This document shows, piece after piece, positions 34,678 to 42,500 of a stretch of 46,079 nt of DNA. Source of the DNA: Prosthecobacter debontii. GTDB lineage: Bacteria > Verrucomicrobiota > Verrucomicrobiia > Verrucomicrobiales > Verrucomicrobiaceae. The notes under the pieces are model-generated. The model saw only the letters and a program-made list of their open reading frames with translations. It had not been told where the DNA came from and searched no databases. Each line of letters starts with the position of its first letter. The stretch's first letter is position 1. Made by a program: the position numbers and the translations under genes. The DNA lies in assembly GCA_945860295.1 (NCBI GenBank), contig CAMAQH010000031.1, forward strand, positions 1-46,079, written 5' to 3'.

Positions 34678-36231
34678 ATGCGCTTTCTGACTCCGCTCAC
34701 ACTACTCGTTTCCACGTCCTTCTGTCTCGCCGACTGGCCTCAATGGCGCGGACCCAACCGCGATGGTGTGTCCACCGACACCGCGCCGATTGCGGAAACT
34801 TTTCCTGAGGCGGGTCTAAAGAAGGTCTGGGAGAGCGACTTCATCCCGAGCGATCACTACGGCGGTCATGGCAGCCCGGTCATTGCGGGTGAGCAGGCCT
34901 TCATGTCCGTGGTCTGGCATGAGCGCGTGGTTTCGCAGAAGCGGGAGATCGACACCGAGGTCATGCAGCAGTTGAACTATCGCGGCGTGTCGCCAGAGCT
35001 GATGAAGAAGATGGAAGAGACACGCCTCAACCTGCCCGTGATGCGCGGCACGAAGTTTGATGAATGGATGATCGAGTGGCGCAAAGCGAACCTCACGGCG
35101 AAAGAAGACGTGAGTCTAGGCAAGTGGGCCGAGTCACGCTTCAAGGCAGGCAAGACCGCGCTGCCGCTGGAAGAACTGGCCAAGGTGTCCAAGCGTGAAG
35201 GCAAGCCGTTTGCCAATGCCGATGAATTCAAGAAATGGATCGAAGATGAGAAGTTCTCCCAGGCTGTGAAGGACAAGCTGCTTAGTGCCGTGCCAAACAC
35301 GATCCGAGTCGCGAAGGATGTCATCGTTTGTCTCGACATGAACACAGGAAAACAAGTTTGGAAGTTTGAGTCCGAAGGCAAGCCAACGGGGCGCGGTTCA
35401 AGTAGCACGGCGGCAGTTGTGGATGGTCGTGTGTTTGCCGCGTGCAGCACACACCTTTACTGCGTGAACCAAAAGGATGGTAAGCTGCTCTGGAGGGTGG
35501 CTCTGGCGACTCAAGGTCCTGCGGCCTCGCCTTTGATCGTGGGCGATACACTTTATATAGCTGCCGGAAATGCCCAGGCCTATTCAGTGACGGATGGCAA
35601 GCTTCTATGGGAACAAAAGGCAGCCCGCAGTAACACCGGCAGTCCTACTTTGTGGACGCCGACTTCGGGTGATCCAGCGCTGCTCATCGTTGGCAACAAC
35701 AGCGTCTATGGCCTGTCGCCAAAGGATGGCAAAGTGCTCTGGGAAGTCGAAGGCGGCGGTCAGTCCACTCCCGTGACGCAGGGCGACTGGCTGGTCATTT
35801 ACAGTGGAGCGAAGGATGTGGGTCTGCGTGCCTATCAGTGGCAGAAAGAAGGTCCGCCTAAAGTCGCGTGGTCAAACTTCTGGGTGACGCTGCGCTACAG
35901 TGGCAGTCCGATCATTCATGAAGATCACGTCTATCTTATGTGCGGTGGCAAACATCAGTGCGTGGAGTTGGCAACCGGCAAAGTGAACTGGGTGGAGAAC
36001 GAAGTGAATAGCACCATCACCTCACCCATCATGGCTGATGGTAAGCTGATGGTTTTCGAGAACAACGGCACACATCTTCGCATCGTCAAAGCTGGCACGG
36101 ATGGCTATCATCAATTCGCTCGCCCAAAAATCGAAGGCATGGGCTGCACATCGCCCGCACTCAGCAACGGGCGGCTCATCGTCCGCCAGCGTGAGAAACT
36201 CGTGTGCTTTGATTTGAGGCCGGAGAAGTGA
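34678..36231 (+). CDS. Secreted PQQ-propeller protein with helical insertion
   Basis: A 517-residue protein with a signal peptide at 1-18 and the start WPQWRGPNRDGVS shared by a planctomycete/verrucomicrobial propeller family. Blades are marked by TGKQVWKFESEGK, DGKLLWRVALATQG, DGKLLWEQKAAR and DGKVLWEVEGGG. Unlike the propeller at 29284 it carries about 120 charged, helical residues between blades (roughly residues 82-205, from HERVVSQKREID to LLSAVPNTIRVAK). It is periplasmic, of unknown partner. It is directly adjacent (no gap) to the converging DUF1015 stop. Confidence 0.85.
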   Translation: MRFLTPLTLLVSTSFCLADWPQWRGPNRDGVSTDTAPIAETFPEAGLKKVWESDFIPSDHYGGHGSPVIAGEQAFMSVVWHERVVSQKREIDTEVMQQLNYRGVSPELMKKMEETRLNLPVMRGTKFDEWMIEWRKANLTAKEDVSLGKWAESRFKAGKTALPLEELAKVSKREGKPFANADEFKKWIEDEKFSQAVKDKLLSAVPNTIRVAKDVIVCLDMNTGKQVWKFESEGKPTGRGSSSTAAVVDGRVFAACSTHLYCVNQKDGKLLWRVALATQGPAASPLIVGDTLYIAAGNAQAYSVTDGKLLWEQKAARSNTGSPTLWTPTSGDPALLIVGNNSVYGLSPKDGKVLWEVEGGGQSTPVTQGDWLVIYSGAKDVGLRAYQWQKEGPPKVAWSNFWVTLRYSGSPIIHEDHVYLMCGGKHQCVELATGKVNWVENEVNSTITSPIMADGKLMVFENNGTHLRIVKAGTDGYHQFARPKIEGMGCTSPALSNGRLIVRQREKLVCFDLRPEK

Positions 36232-37461
36232 TCAGAACGTGTGGATGAAAAGTCCTGAACGGAGCTTTGGCTCAAACCAGGTGCTCTTCGGCGGCATGAT
36301 CTGCGTGGCGTCGGAGATGGCCATGAGCTGATCGACGGTCACGGGATACATGCTGAAGGCTACGGCGTGGTCGCCTGCATCGACAAGCTTTTCCAACTCG
36401 GTCGTGCCGCGAATGCCGCCGATGAAGTCGATGCGCTTGCTGGTGCGCGGATCGTCGACGCCGAGCACGGGCTTGAGCAGGCGATCCTGTAGGATGCTGA
36501 CATCGAGTTCGTCGATGGGGCTGGCGTTGTCTGCTGCCTGCCACGCGAGGTCATACCATTGGCCACCGAGATACATGCTGGCATGACCGGGGATAGTCGG
36601 GGATTTGATCTCGGTCGGTGTGACGGTGAAGATGCTGCTGACTTCAGCCAGGAAGGCTTCTGTCGTGCGGCCGTTTAGATCCTTCACGGCGCGGTTGTAG
36701 GGCAGGATGTTTAGCTCATTGCCGGGGAAGAGCACGCAGAGGAACCAGTTGTAATCCTCAGCGCCCGTGTGGCTTGCATTGCGCTCGCGGCGCAGCTTGC
36801 TAACGCGGAAAGCACTAGCAGCACGATGATGGCCATCGGCGATGTAGGAGGCAGGAACTTCAGTGGCAAAGAGCTGCTCCAATTGCTGGCAGGACTCTGC
36901 TGGCAGACGCCAGGATTGGTGACGAACGCCATCGGGCGCTAGGAAATCATGATCAGCTGCGTGAGCCTGCATTTGGCCCTGAATAATCGCATCAATGGCT
37001 GGCTGGCCACGATAGGTCAGAAAAATCGGTCCTGTGTTTCCGCTCAAGGCATCCACCAGACGGGTGCGGTCATCTTCTTTGTCGGGGCGTGTCTTCTCAT
37101 GCTTCTTGATGATGTCTTTTTCATAATCCTCCGTGTGGCAGACGCCCACGAGACCGGTTTGACTGTGGCTACCCATCGTCTGCCGATAGAGATACAGGCT
37201 CGGCGCGGCTTCACGCACCAGCACGCCATCGGCCACGAGCTTATCCAAGTTCTCATTAGCCTTCGCATAGACCTCAGCTGAGTAAGGATCGACTGACAAA
37301 GGCAGGTCGATCTCTGCCCGGTCCACATGCAGCAGGTTCAAAGGCTTATCGTGAGCGAGCGCGTAGGACTCCTCGCGATTGACGACATCATATGGCACAG
37401 CAGCAACATCTGCGGCGTGCTGTGGAGTAGGGACAAGACCTTGAAAGGAACGAAAGCGCAT
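36232..37461 (-). CDS. DUF1015 family protein
   Basis: A 409-residue cytoplasmic protein of the DUF1015 family, which resembles ParB/sulfiredoxin-fold proteins and includes members called serine-kinase-like; its activity here is unproven. Signature phrases are VAAVPYDVVNREESYALA, DIIKKHEKTRPDKEDDR, NTGPIFLTYRGQPA, VPASYIADGHHRAASAF and PYNRAVKDLNG. The start MRFRSFQGLVP fits the family. It reads divergently from the membrane-protein gene at 37595; that intergenic space holds a palindrome. Confidence 0.88.
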   Translation of the reverse strand: MRFRSFQGLVPTPQHAADVAAVPYDVVNREESYALAHDKPLNLLHVDRAEIDLPLSVDPYSAEVYAKANENLDKLVADGVLVREAAPSLYLYRQTMGSHSQTGLVGVCHTEDYEKDIIKKHEKTRPDKEDDRTRLVDALSGNTGPIFLTYRGQPAIDAIIQGQMQAHAADHDFLAPDGVRHQSWRLPAESCQQLEQLFATEVPASYIADGHHRAASAFRVSKLRRERNASHTGAEDYNWFLCVLFPGNELNILPYNRAVKDLNGRTTEAFLAEVSSIFTVTPTEIKSPTIPGHASMYLGGQWYDLAWQAADNASPIDELDVSILQDRLLKPVLGVDDPRTSKRIDFIGGIRGTTELEKLVDAGDHAVAFSMYPVTVDQLMAISDATQIMPPKSTWFEPKLRSGLFIHTF

Positions 37462-37536
37462 AAGGCGCGCATGGTTGACGGCAAGGGCAGGAAGTCAACG
37501 GCGGAGACAGGTTGGAGGTGCTTCTCAAGCACCGAG

Positions 37537-37551
37537 CTTTGTTTCGCAAAG
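37537..37551. promoter_or_regulatory. CTTTG-N5-CAAAG palindrome, upstream copy
   Basis: CTTTG-TTTCG-CAAAG, 15 bases long, lies 44 bases before the ATG of the membrane-protein gene. The same 15-base form recurs at 38566-38580, just after the winged-helix gene. Position and repetition suggest the operator of that regulator, with autoregulation. This is an inference. Confidence 0.5.
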
Positions 37552-37594
37552 TTGGCCGCTAGTAGGCTTGGCTCTATGCTGCAAATTGATACGC

Positions 37595-38242
37595 ATGAGC
37601 AGCCAGCAAGCCGCCCTCGAAAACCTGCGTGTGATCCGATCACTGATGGAGAAAGCCCACATCTATCGGGCAATCTCAGCTCCGGCGGCGTTGGTAGGCG
37701 GAGTGCTGGCGGTGGGTGTTTCGCTATGGGGCATGGCGGCTTTCACGAAGATCAATGACATGCCGCATGATCAGTTTCTGTGGCAGTGGCTAAGCGTCCT
37801 TGCCGTCACTTCTGTCCTGAATGTTGTTTTACTCTCCCGTGATGCGCGTCGTCGCGGCCAGCCCTTTTTGTCGGATGGGATGCGCATGGCGTTACGGGCG
37901 ATTTTGCCGCCGATGATGGTGGGATGTGTCCTGGGCATCGGGCTGGTAGTGTATCTGCACAATCTGACCCTGGCGGCGCTGATCTGGATTCTTTGTTACG
38001 GGCTGGCACTGCTGGCGACTGCGAGCTTTTCGCCGCGTTCTTTGCTGTGGCTTGGCTGGGCGTTTGTAATCAGCGGACTGACTCTGTTTCTGGTCTGGGC
38101 GGCCAATGGCGACATCCGCCTGTTGCCGACCGATGAAGGCCCGGCTTCCTTCGCGATGGGTGTGACCTTTGGACTGCTGCACATCGTGTATGCCATTGCA
38201 GTGTTTGTGAGCAAGAAACCGGAGGTCGTCACGGCGGAATGA
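37595..38242 (+). CDS. Integral membrane protein of unknown function
   Basis: A 215-residue protein with about six hydrophobic segments (around residues 27-47, 65-80, 95-115, 120-138, 145-165 and 185-203). I chose the ATG at 37595; a longer frame starting at 37475 adds 40 residues with no membrane-protein character. Function not recognised. Its stop overlaps the start of the winged-helix regulator (ATGA), so the two are coupled. The conserved membrane-protein/ArsR-like regulator pairing suggests that the regulator controls it, or that the membrane protein modulates the regulator. Confidence 0.75.
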   Translation: MSSQQAALENLRVIRSLMEKAHIYRAISAPAALVGGVLAVGVSLWGMAAFTKINDMPHDQFLWQWLSVLAVTSVLNVVLLSRDARRRGQPFLSDGMRMALRAILPPMMVGCVLGIGLVVYLHNLTLAALIWILCYGLALLATASFSPRSLLWLGWAFVISGLTLFLVWAANGDIRLLPTDEGPASFAMGVTFGLLHIVYAIAVFVSKKPEVVTAE

Positions 38243-38538
38243 TCGACTTCAACCAGCTCGACAAGACGATCCACGAGAAGGCGCGTCTCTCGATCATGAT
38301 GCTGCTGGCCGGGCGTGGTGAGTGGGCTTTCCAGGATCTGAAGGCGCAGCTTGGCATGAGCGATGGCAATCTGATCAGCCACCTGCGCATCCTGAGCGCG
38401 GTTGGATTTGTGATTGAAGATCGTGATGAATCCGGCACGCGGCCCCGCACGACTTACAAGCTCACGTCGGCGGGCCGCAAGGCCTTCAAGAGCTACGTGG
38501 ACATCCTGGAAAGCATCGTGAAAGCCATGAAGCCATAA
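38239..38538 (+). CDS. Winged-helix transcriptional regulator (HTH_34 type)
   Basis: A 99-residue DNA-binding protein of the winged-helix family resembling ArsR/MarR-type regulators. The recognition helix region reads FQDLKAQLGMSDGNLISHLRIL, and the wing follows with GFVIEDRDESGTRPRTTYKLT. A dimerisation helix ends the chain (SYVDILESIVKAM). It probably binds the CTTTG-N5-CAAAG palindromes flanking the cassette. Translation is coupled with the membrane protein upstream. No cysteines suggestive of metal sensing are visible. Confidence 0.88.
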   Translation: MIDFNQLDKTIHEKARLSIMMLLAGRGEWAFQDLKAQLGMSDGNLISHLRILSAVGFVIEDRDESGTRPRTTYKLTSAGRKAFKSYVDILESIVKAMKP

Positions 38539-38565
38539 ACTCAAATCTGTTTTGTTGCCCAATCA

Positions 38566-38580
38566 CTTTGTAATACAAAG
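38566..38580. promoter_or_regulatory. CTTTG-N5-CAAAG palindrome, downstream copy
   Basis: CTTTGTA-A-TACAAAG is a perfect palindrome with 7-base arms, 28 bases after the winged-helix stop and 33 bases before the ispH-like start. It matches the outer five bases of each arm of the copy at 37537-37551. It may control the ispH-like region downstream, or end the cassette. Confidence 0.5.
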
Positions 38581-38612
38581 CCAAACCACAATCAATCACC
38601 GCCAACTCTCCT

Positions 38613-39233
38613 ATGAACCTCCATTTCGCTCAACATCACGGCATGTGCTTCGGCGTCCGCGACGCCCTACGTGCCACTCATGCGGCCGCCATGCGCGAGC
38701 CGGTGACTATGCTCGGTCAACTCGTCCTTAATCTGGTGGTGGATGCGCACCTGAAGACGCTGGGAGTGAGTGCAGGAAATCTTGAACAGATGGACTCGGC
38801 GCTCACGAGTCGTGTGGTGATCACAGCACATGGATCGTCGGACAATCATCGTGCTGCTTGGCGTGCGGCTGGGCATGAGATCACGGACACGACATGCCCG
38901 CTGGTGCGGAAGGCTCACATGGCACTCTCGACGCTGGTGAAGGAGGATTATCATCCCGTCGTCATCGGGCAAAAGGAACATGTGGAGGTGCGTGGGCTGA
39001 TAGGTGATTTTCCTCAGGCCAGTGTGCTGCTGAATGCGGATGAGATCAGTTCACTGCCGAGTCATGCGTGGCATGTCGCCAGCGTTGTTTGCAGAGTTGG
39101 GCACGCTTTTAATGGAGACTTGGGCGCGCTGTCGCAAGCTGCCTCACGTGCCAGTCAAAACGGTGCGCGGATCAGGCTGGATTGCGGGTCAAATAGGGCG
39201 TGCAGGTGCGAATGCAGTCGCCCGCGCGGTTGA
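38613..39233 (+). pseudogene. ispH: ispH-like gene, 3'-truncated
   Basis: The N-terminal about 130 residues are a good 4-hydroxy-3-methylbut-2-enyl diphosphate reductase (last step of the MEP isoprenoid pathway). C12 lies in GMCFGVRDAL, as in E. coli. C94 and H101 lie in TTCPLVRKAH, and H122/E124 lie in KEHVEVRG. The third cluster Cys and the C-terminal lobe are absent: the frame turns into unlike sequence after about residue 140 and stops at 206. No frameshift was found that restores the rest. The enzyme would be inactive; an intact copy elsewhere is likely. It ends 46 bases before opgG. Confidence 0.75.
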
Positions 39234-39279
39234 CTCACTCTGGGCACGGGGCATGCTAGAGCCTCACTCTGCATCACCT

Positions 39280-40812
39280 ATGATCGTCTCCCGCGCTTCC
39301 GGCTTCCTGCTTCTTTCTCTGCTCTCTGCCTTCAGTCTTGCCAGCTACGCGGTGGACATGACGCCGATGGATGTGATGGATTTTAGTTCGCTCGAAAAGA
39401 TGGCAGCCGAGATGGCTCTGAAGCCTTATGTGGCACCGACTCAGCAGCTTGATCCTTTCTTTGAGGGACTTAAATATGACGGGCATCGTAAGATCCGCTT
39501 CCTCCGTGATAAGGCGCTCTTTGCTGACCTTGGAGATGTCTATCGCGTGGAGTTTTTCCATCCGGGTTGGATGTTTAAAAAGCCAGTCGTGTTTCACAAT
39601 ATCCAGGGCATCGAAACCAAAGGCGTGCCCTTTAGCCAGAGCCTCTTCGACTACGATGATTTGAAGGTGCCAGAGAAAGTGATCAGCCCTGCTGGCTACG
39701 CTGGCTTCCGCGTGCTGGCACCGGACTCGATGTTGAAAAAGCCTTTTGAATTCATGGTCTTCATGGGGGCCAGCTACTACCGCGCCGTGACCACCGAGCT
39801 CGGCTACGGCATCAGTGCGCGTGGTGTGGCAGTGAACACCATCGGCGGTAAGCCAGAGGAGTTTCCTGACTTCACGCACTTCTGGTTTCAGCAGCCAAAA
39901 CCGGGTGATCAATACTTCCGCGTGTATGCTTTGCTCAATGGTCCTAGCATCACTGGCGCGTATCAGTTTGATGTGAAACCAGGTAAGACCACCGAGACGC
40001 TGGTGAAGGTCACGCTGCATCTGCGTAAGCCCGTGGAGATGCTCGGCATCGCCCCATTCTCCAGCATGTTTTGGTTTGGTGAGAACAGCAATCCGAAGCC
40101 CTATGACTTCCGCCCCGAGGTGCATGACAGTGATGGCTTGCAGATCGAGGTCGATGGCGGCCCGTCCATATGGCGTCCTCTGGATGTGGGGCGCGATCTG
40201 CGTCTGAGCTTGTTTGAAATGGACAAGCTCAAGGGCTTCGGCCTCGCCGAGCGTGATCGTGATTTCAAAAACTTTCAGGACCTAGAGGCCGTCTATCATC
40301 GCCGTCCCGCCGTGTGGGTGGAGCCGACAAAGGGCTTTGGCAAAGGCGCTGTTGCACTCGTCGAGTTGTCCTCGGGTGAAGAGACTTGGGATAACATTGT
40401 CGCCATGTGGAAGCCCGCCGTGCTGCCTGCCACACCGCAGGAGCCGCTGAGCTTTGAGTATCGGCTAGCCTGGCTTGAGGAGCAGCTTCCTGGCCTGCTT
40501 TGCAAAGTCACCTCCACTCGCCGTGGTTTCGTGATGGACAGTGACGACCACCTCTACGTCGTCGATTTCACCAAAGGCGGCCTCAAGCTCGACAAGCCAC
40601 GCGAATGGGTGCCCGACATCGACGTCATCCTCAGCAACGGCGAAGCCAAAGTCTTGGACAAGCGCGTCATGTTCAATCCCGAGACCGGCGGCTGGCGTGC
40701 CTTCTTCAAGCTCGACATCCCTGCGACGACGAACCTCCTGGAAATAACCAGCGAACTCAAAGATGCCGATAAAGTCATCTCCGAGCGCTGGATGTATCAG
40801 TGGCGGAAGTAG
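39280..40812 (+). CDS. opgG: Periplasmic glucan biosynthesis protein OpgG-like
   Basis: A 510-residue protein with a Sec signal (MIVSRASGFLLLSLLSAFSL) and the OpgG/OpgD fold. In E. coli this family shapes osmoregulated periplasmic beta-1,2-glucans and is now known to include beta-1,2-glucan hydrolases (GH186). Typical stretches are FEGLKYDGHRKIRF, FHPGWMFKKPVV, GASYYRAVTTELGYGISARG, APFSSMFWFGEN, and the acidic RPEVHDSDGL. I chose the ATG at 39280 as the one that gives the signal peptide. The glucosyltransferase opgH is not in the window. The nearby ispH relic and SWIM gene offer no functional link. Confidence 0.92.
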   Translation: MIVSRASGFLLLSLLSAFSLASYAVDMTPMDVMDFSSLEKMAAEMALKPYVAPTQQLDPFFEGLKYDGHRKIRFLRDKALFADLGDVYRVEFFHPGWMFKKPVVFHNIQGIETKGVPFSQSLFDYDDLKVPEKVISPAGYAGFRVLAPDSMLKKPFEFMVFMGASYYRAVTTELGYGISARGVAVNTIGGKPEEFPDFTHFWFQQPKPGDQYFRVYALLNGPSITGAYQFDVKPGKTTETLVKVTLHLRKPVEMLGIAPFSSMFWFGENSNPKPYDFRPEVHDSDGLQIEVDGGPSIWRPLDVGRDLRLSLFEMDKLKGFGLAERDRDFKNFQDLEAVYHRRPAVWVEPTKGFGKGAVALVELSSGEETWDNIVAMWKPAVLPATPQEPLSFEYRLAWLEEQLPGLLCKVTSTRRGFVMDSDDHLYVVDFTKGGLKLDKPREWVPDIDVILSNGEAKVLDKRVMFNPETGGWRAFFKLDIPATTNLLEITSELKDADKVISERWMYQWRK

Positions 40813-40819
40813 TCATCGC

Positions 40820-40826
40820 AGGAGGT
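40820..40826 (+). promoter_or_regulatory. Strong Shine-Dalgarno site for the SWIM gene
   Basis: AGGAGGT lies 11 bases upstream of the ATG at 40838 and decides that start over an upstream in-frame ATG at 40763 inside opgG. Such a full consensus site is rare in this window. Confidence 0.7.
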
Positions 40827-40837
40827 GCGCCAATCCT

Positions 40838-41608
40838 ATGTCCTGGGACTACTACGACGCCAGAGAGCGCAAAGACAAACTCGAGCGCGCGATCTCGAAG
40901 CGGCAGAAACGCGGCGAGCGCTTTGAAGTGCTGGCTGCGCCTGCGGGTCAGAAGAAACTCAGCACCACTTTTTGGGGTCAGGCCTGGTGTCGGAATCTGG
41001 AGTCCTACCAGCAGTATGAGTCACGCCTGCCGCGTGGTCGCAGCTATCTGCGGCAGGGAAAGGTGTACAATCTGGAAATCGAATCTGGCAAGCTCAGTGC
41101 CGTGGTCGCCGGATCAGATCTGTATGAAACCAGCATTCACATCCAACCTCTGTCAAACAAGCGCTGGCAGGAAATCGTGGCGGAAGGCTCCGGCCAAGTC
41201 AGCTCAATGCTTGACCTGCTCGCTGGCAAGTTGGGAGATGGCTTGATGCAATTGCTCACTGATCCCGAGCGCGGCCTTTTCCCAAAACCCAAGGAGATCC
41301 GCTTTGACTGCTCCTGCCCCGACTACGCAGACATGTGCAAGCATGTGTCTGCTGTGCTTTATGGCGTCGGTGTGCTTTTAGATTCTAAACCCGAGCTTCT
41401 CTTCACCCTGCGCGGCGTCGATCAGGCTGAGCTCTTATCGAGCGCCAGTTCCACGACTATGGCGGATCTAGGAGGTGATGGCGAATTGGCTGGCAGTGAC
41501 TTGTCAGCTTTGTTCGGAATTAATTTCGGCACTGCCGTCGAAGTGCCAGTCGAGCCTGTGCCGGTCGTGAAATCAAAGCGGCGCGCCACCAAAAAAAGCC
41601 CGGTCTAG
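40838..41608 (+). CDS. SWIM zinc-finger protein
   Basis: A 256-residue cytoplasmic protein. The N-terminal part has the phrases FEVLAAPAGQKKLSTTFWG, AWCRNLESYQ and RGRSYLRQGKVYNLEI that accompany SWIM domains in bacteria. The zinc finger is C158-x-C160...C167-x-H169 (FDCSCPDYADMCKHV). SWIM domains bind DNA or protein, and in bacteria often pair with SWI2/SNF2 helicases, which are absent here. The C-terminus is acidic then basic (PVVKSKRRATKKSPV). Its start is fixed by a strong ribosome-binding site. Confidence 0.88.
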   Translation: MSWDYYDARERKDKLERAISKRQKRGERFEVLAAPAGQKKLSTTFWGQAWCRNLESYQQYESRLPRGRSYLRQGKVYNLEIESGKLSAVVAGSDLYETSIHIQPLSNKRWQEIVAEGSGQVSSMLDLLAGKLGDGLMQLLTDPERGLFPKPKEIRFDCSCPDYADMCKHVSAVLYGVGVLLDSKPELLFTLRGVDQAELLSSASSTTMADLGGDGELAGSDLSALFGINFGTAVEVPVEPVPVVKSKRRATKKSPV

Positions 41609-41801
41609 TAGACCAAGCTTCGTAAAGATTTGAACGCATCGTTGGTTCGCCAGCAGGAGCGGCCATAGCCACCGCCCGAAGCCGCCGTATCCGTAGCCAC
41701 GACCAAAGGGTTGATCTTGGCCGGTAGGAACCAGCATAGTTGTAGGGGTAAACGCAGGAACTGAGTGTCAGCGCTAATCCAAGGGCATCGATCGAGACCA
41801 T
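41605..41801 (-). pseudogene. Frameshifted glycine-rich lipoprotein remnant
   Basis: The ATG at 41801 opens MVSIDALGLALTLSSCVYPYNYAG, a lipoprotein-like signal with a Cys lipobox (TLSSC). After that, coding character jumps between frames: GQDQPFGRGYGYGGFG in one, GGGYGRSCWRTNDAFKSL in another, ending at 41605. These would join into one small Gly/Tyr-rich outer-membrane lipoprotein, but only with two frameshifts, so it is probably dead. The rest of the gap to 42167 holds two palindromes and nothing else recognisable. Confidence 0.4.
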
Positions 41802-42071
41802 TTGACGGAGGGATGTTTACATGGGGCATGATGATTGAAGCCTAGGGTCGTTTACAAGCTCCTGTTTCATCACCATGACACTGCGATCAGCCTTGCACGA
41901 CAAGACGAAAAAATGCGCGCTTATGGGCTAGTATTTTGGCTTAAACGCAAAGGGTGGCCTTGAGCTTCTCAAGTAGGCAAGTCTATAGCATCACAGTAAG
42001 TTCGAAGTAGGCTGCGACGGCGAGTGAGGGTGGCGGCCTGATGACATTCGCAGCAGGATCAGCCGTGATGC

Positions 42072-42090
42072 AGACGGGAGGCTCCCGTCT
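42072..42090. repeat. AGACGGGAG-G-CTCCCGTCT palindrome
   Basis: A perfect 9-base inverted repeat around a single G, in the gap between the SWIM gene and ybaB. Its style recalls dispersed REP-like hairpins of related genomes, and the GGGGAGG palindrome at 20444. Confidence 0.55.
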
Positions 42091-42153
42091 CGGTCTCTCT
42101 GTGCAAACTGCGAGCGAAAATGGTCAGGCCTAACTGGAAGAGCTTTTAGAACA

Positions 42154-42171
42154 ATAGATCACCTGATCTAT
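42154..42171. repeat. ATAGATCA-CC-TGATCTAT palindrome at the ybaB stop
   Basis: Perfect 8-base arms with a 2-base spacer span the stop codon of ybaB (42168-42170). The stem is AT-rich and not followed by a clear T run, so it may be a binding site rather than a terminator. Confidence 0.35.
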
Positions 42172-42482
42172 AGACCCAACCCTTGCGGTAGGCCCATGCC
42201 ACCGGTGAGCTTGCCCATTTCTGTGGCTTGGGTGTCTTTGATTTGTTTTTGCACCTGCTGGACGGCGGAAAGGATGAGGTCTTGGAGCATTTCGACATCA
42301 TTAGGATCGACGATTTCTGGGGCGATCTTGATGGCGGTGATGTCTCCCTGGCCATTCGCAATGATGCTGATCTTTCCACCGGCGACGCTGGACTCAAAGG
42401 TGCGTTTGGTGAGCTCGGCCTGTGACTTTTGCATCTGGCTCTGCATTTGCTGCACCTGCTTCATTATTTTTTGGATGTCCAT
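42168..42482 (-). CDS. YbaB/EbfC family nucleoid-associated protein
   Basis: A 104-residue DNA-binding protein of the YbaB/EbfC type, a small dimer that coats DNA. Typical parts: start MDIQKIMKQVQQMQSQMQKS, then ESSVAGGKISIIANGQGDIT, then PNDVEMLQDLILSAVQQVQK. The end is Gly-rich (GMGLPQGLGL). In most bacteria it lies between dnaX and recR; here it follows an AAA+ ATPase gene by 18 bases. A palindrome covers its stop. Confidence 0.92.
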   Translation of the reverse strand: MDIQKIMKQVQQMQSQMQKSQAELTKRTFESSVAGGKISIIANGQGDITAIKIAPEIVDPNDVEMLQDLILSAVQQVQKQIKDTQATEMGKLTGGMGLPQGLGL

Positions 42483-42500
42483 GGTATGAGGAATGAGGGA

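Noticed and set aside
39034-39279. N-terminal extension of opgG to the ATG at 39034
   Set aside because: It lies over the ispH relic and would hide a clear signal peptide that begins at 39280.
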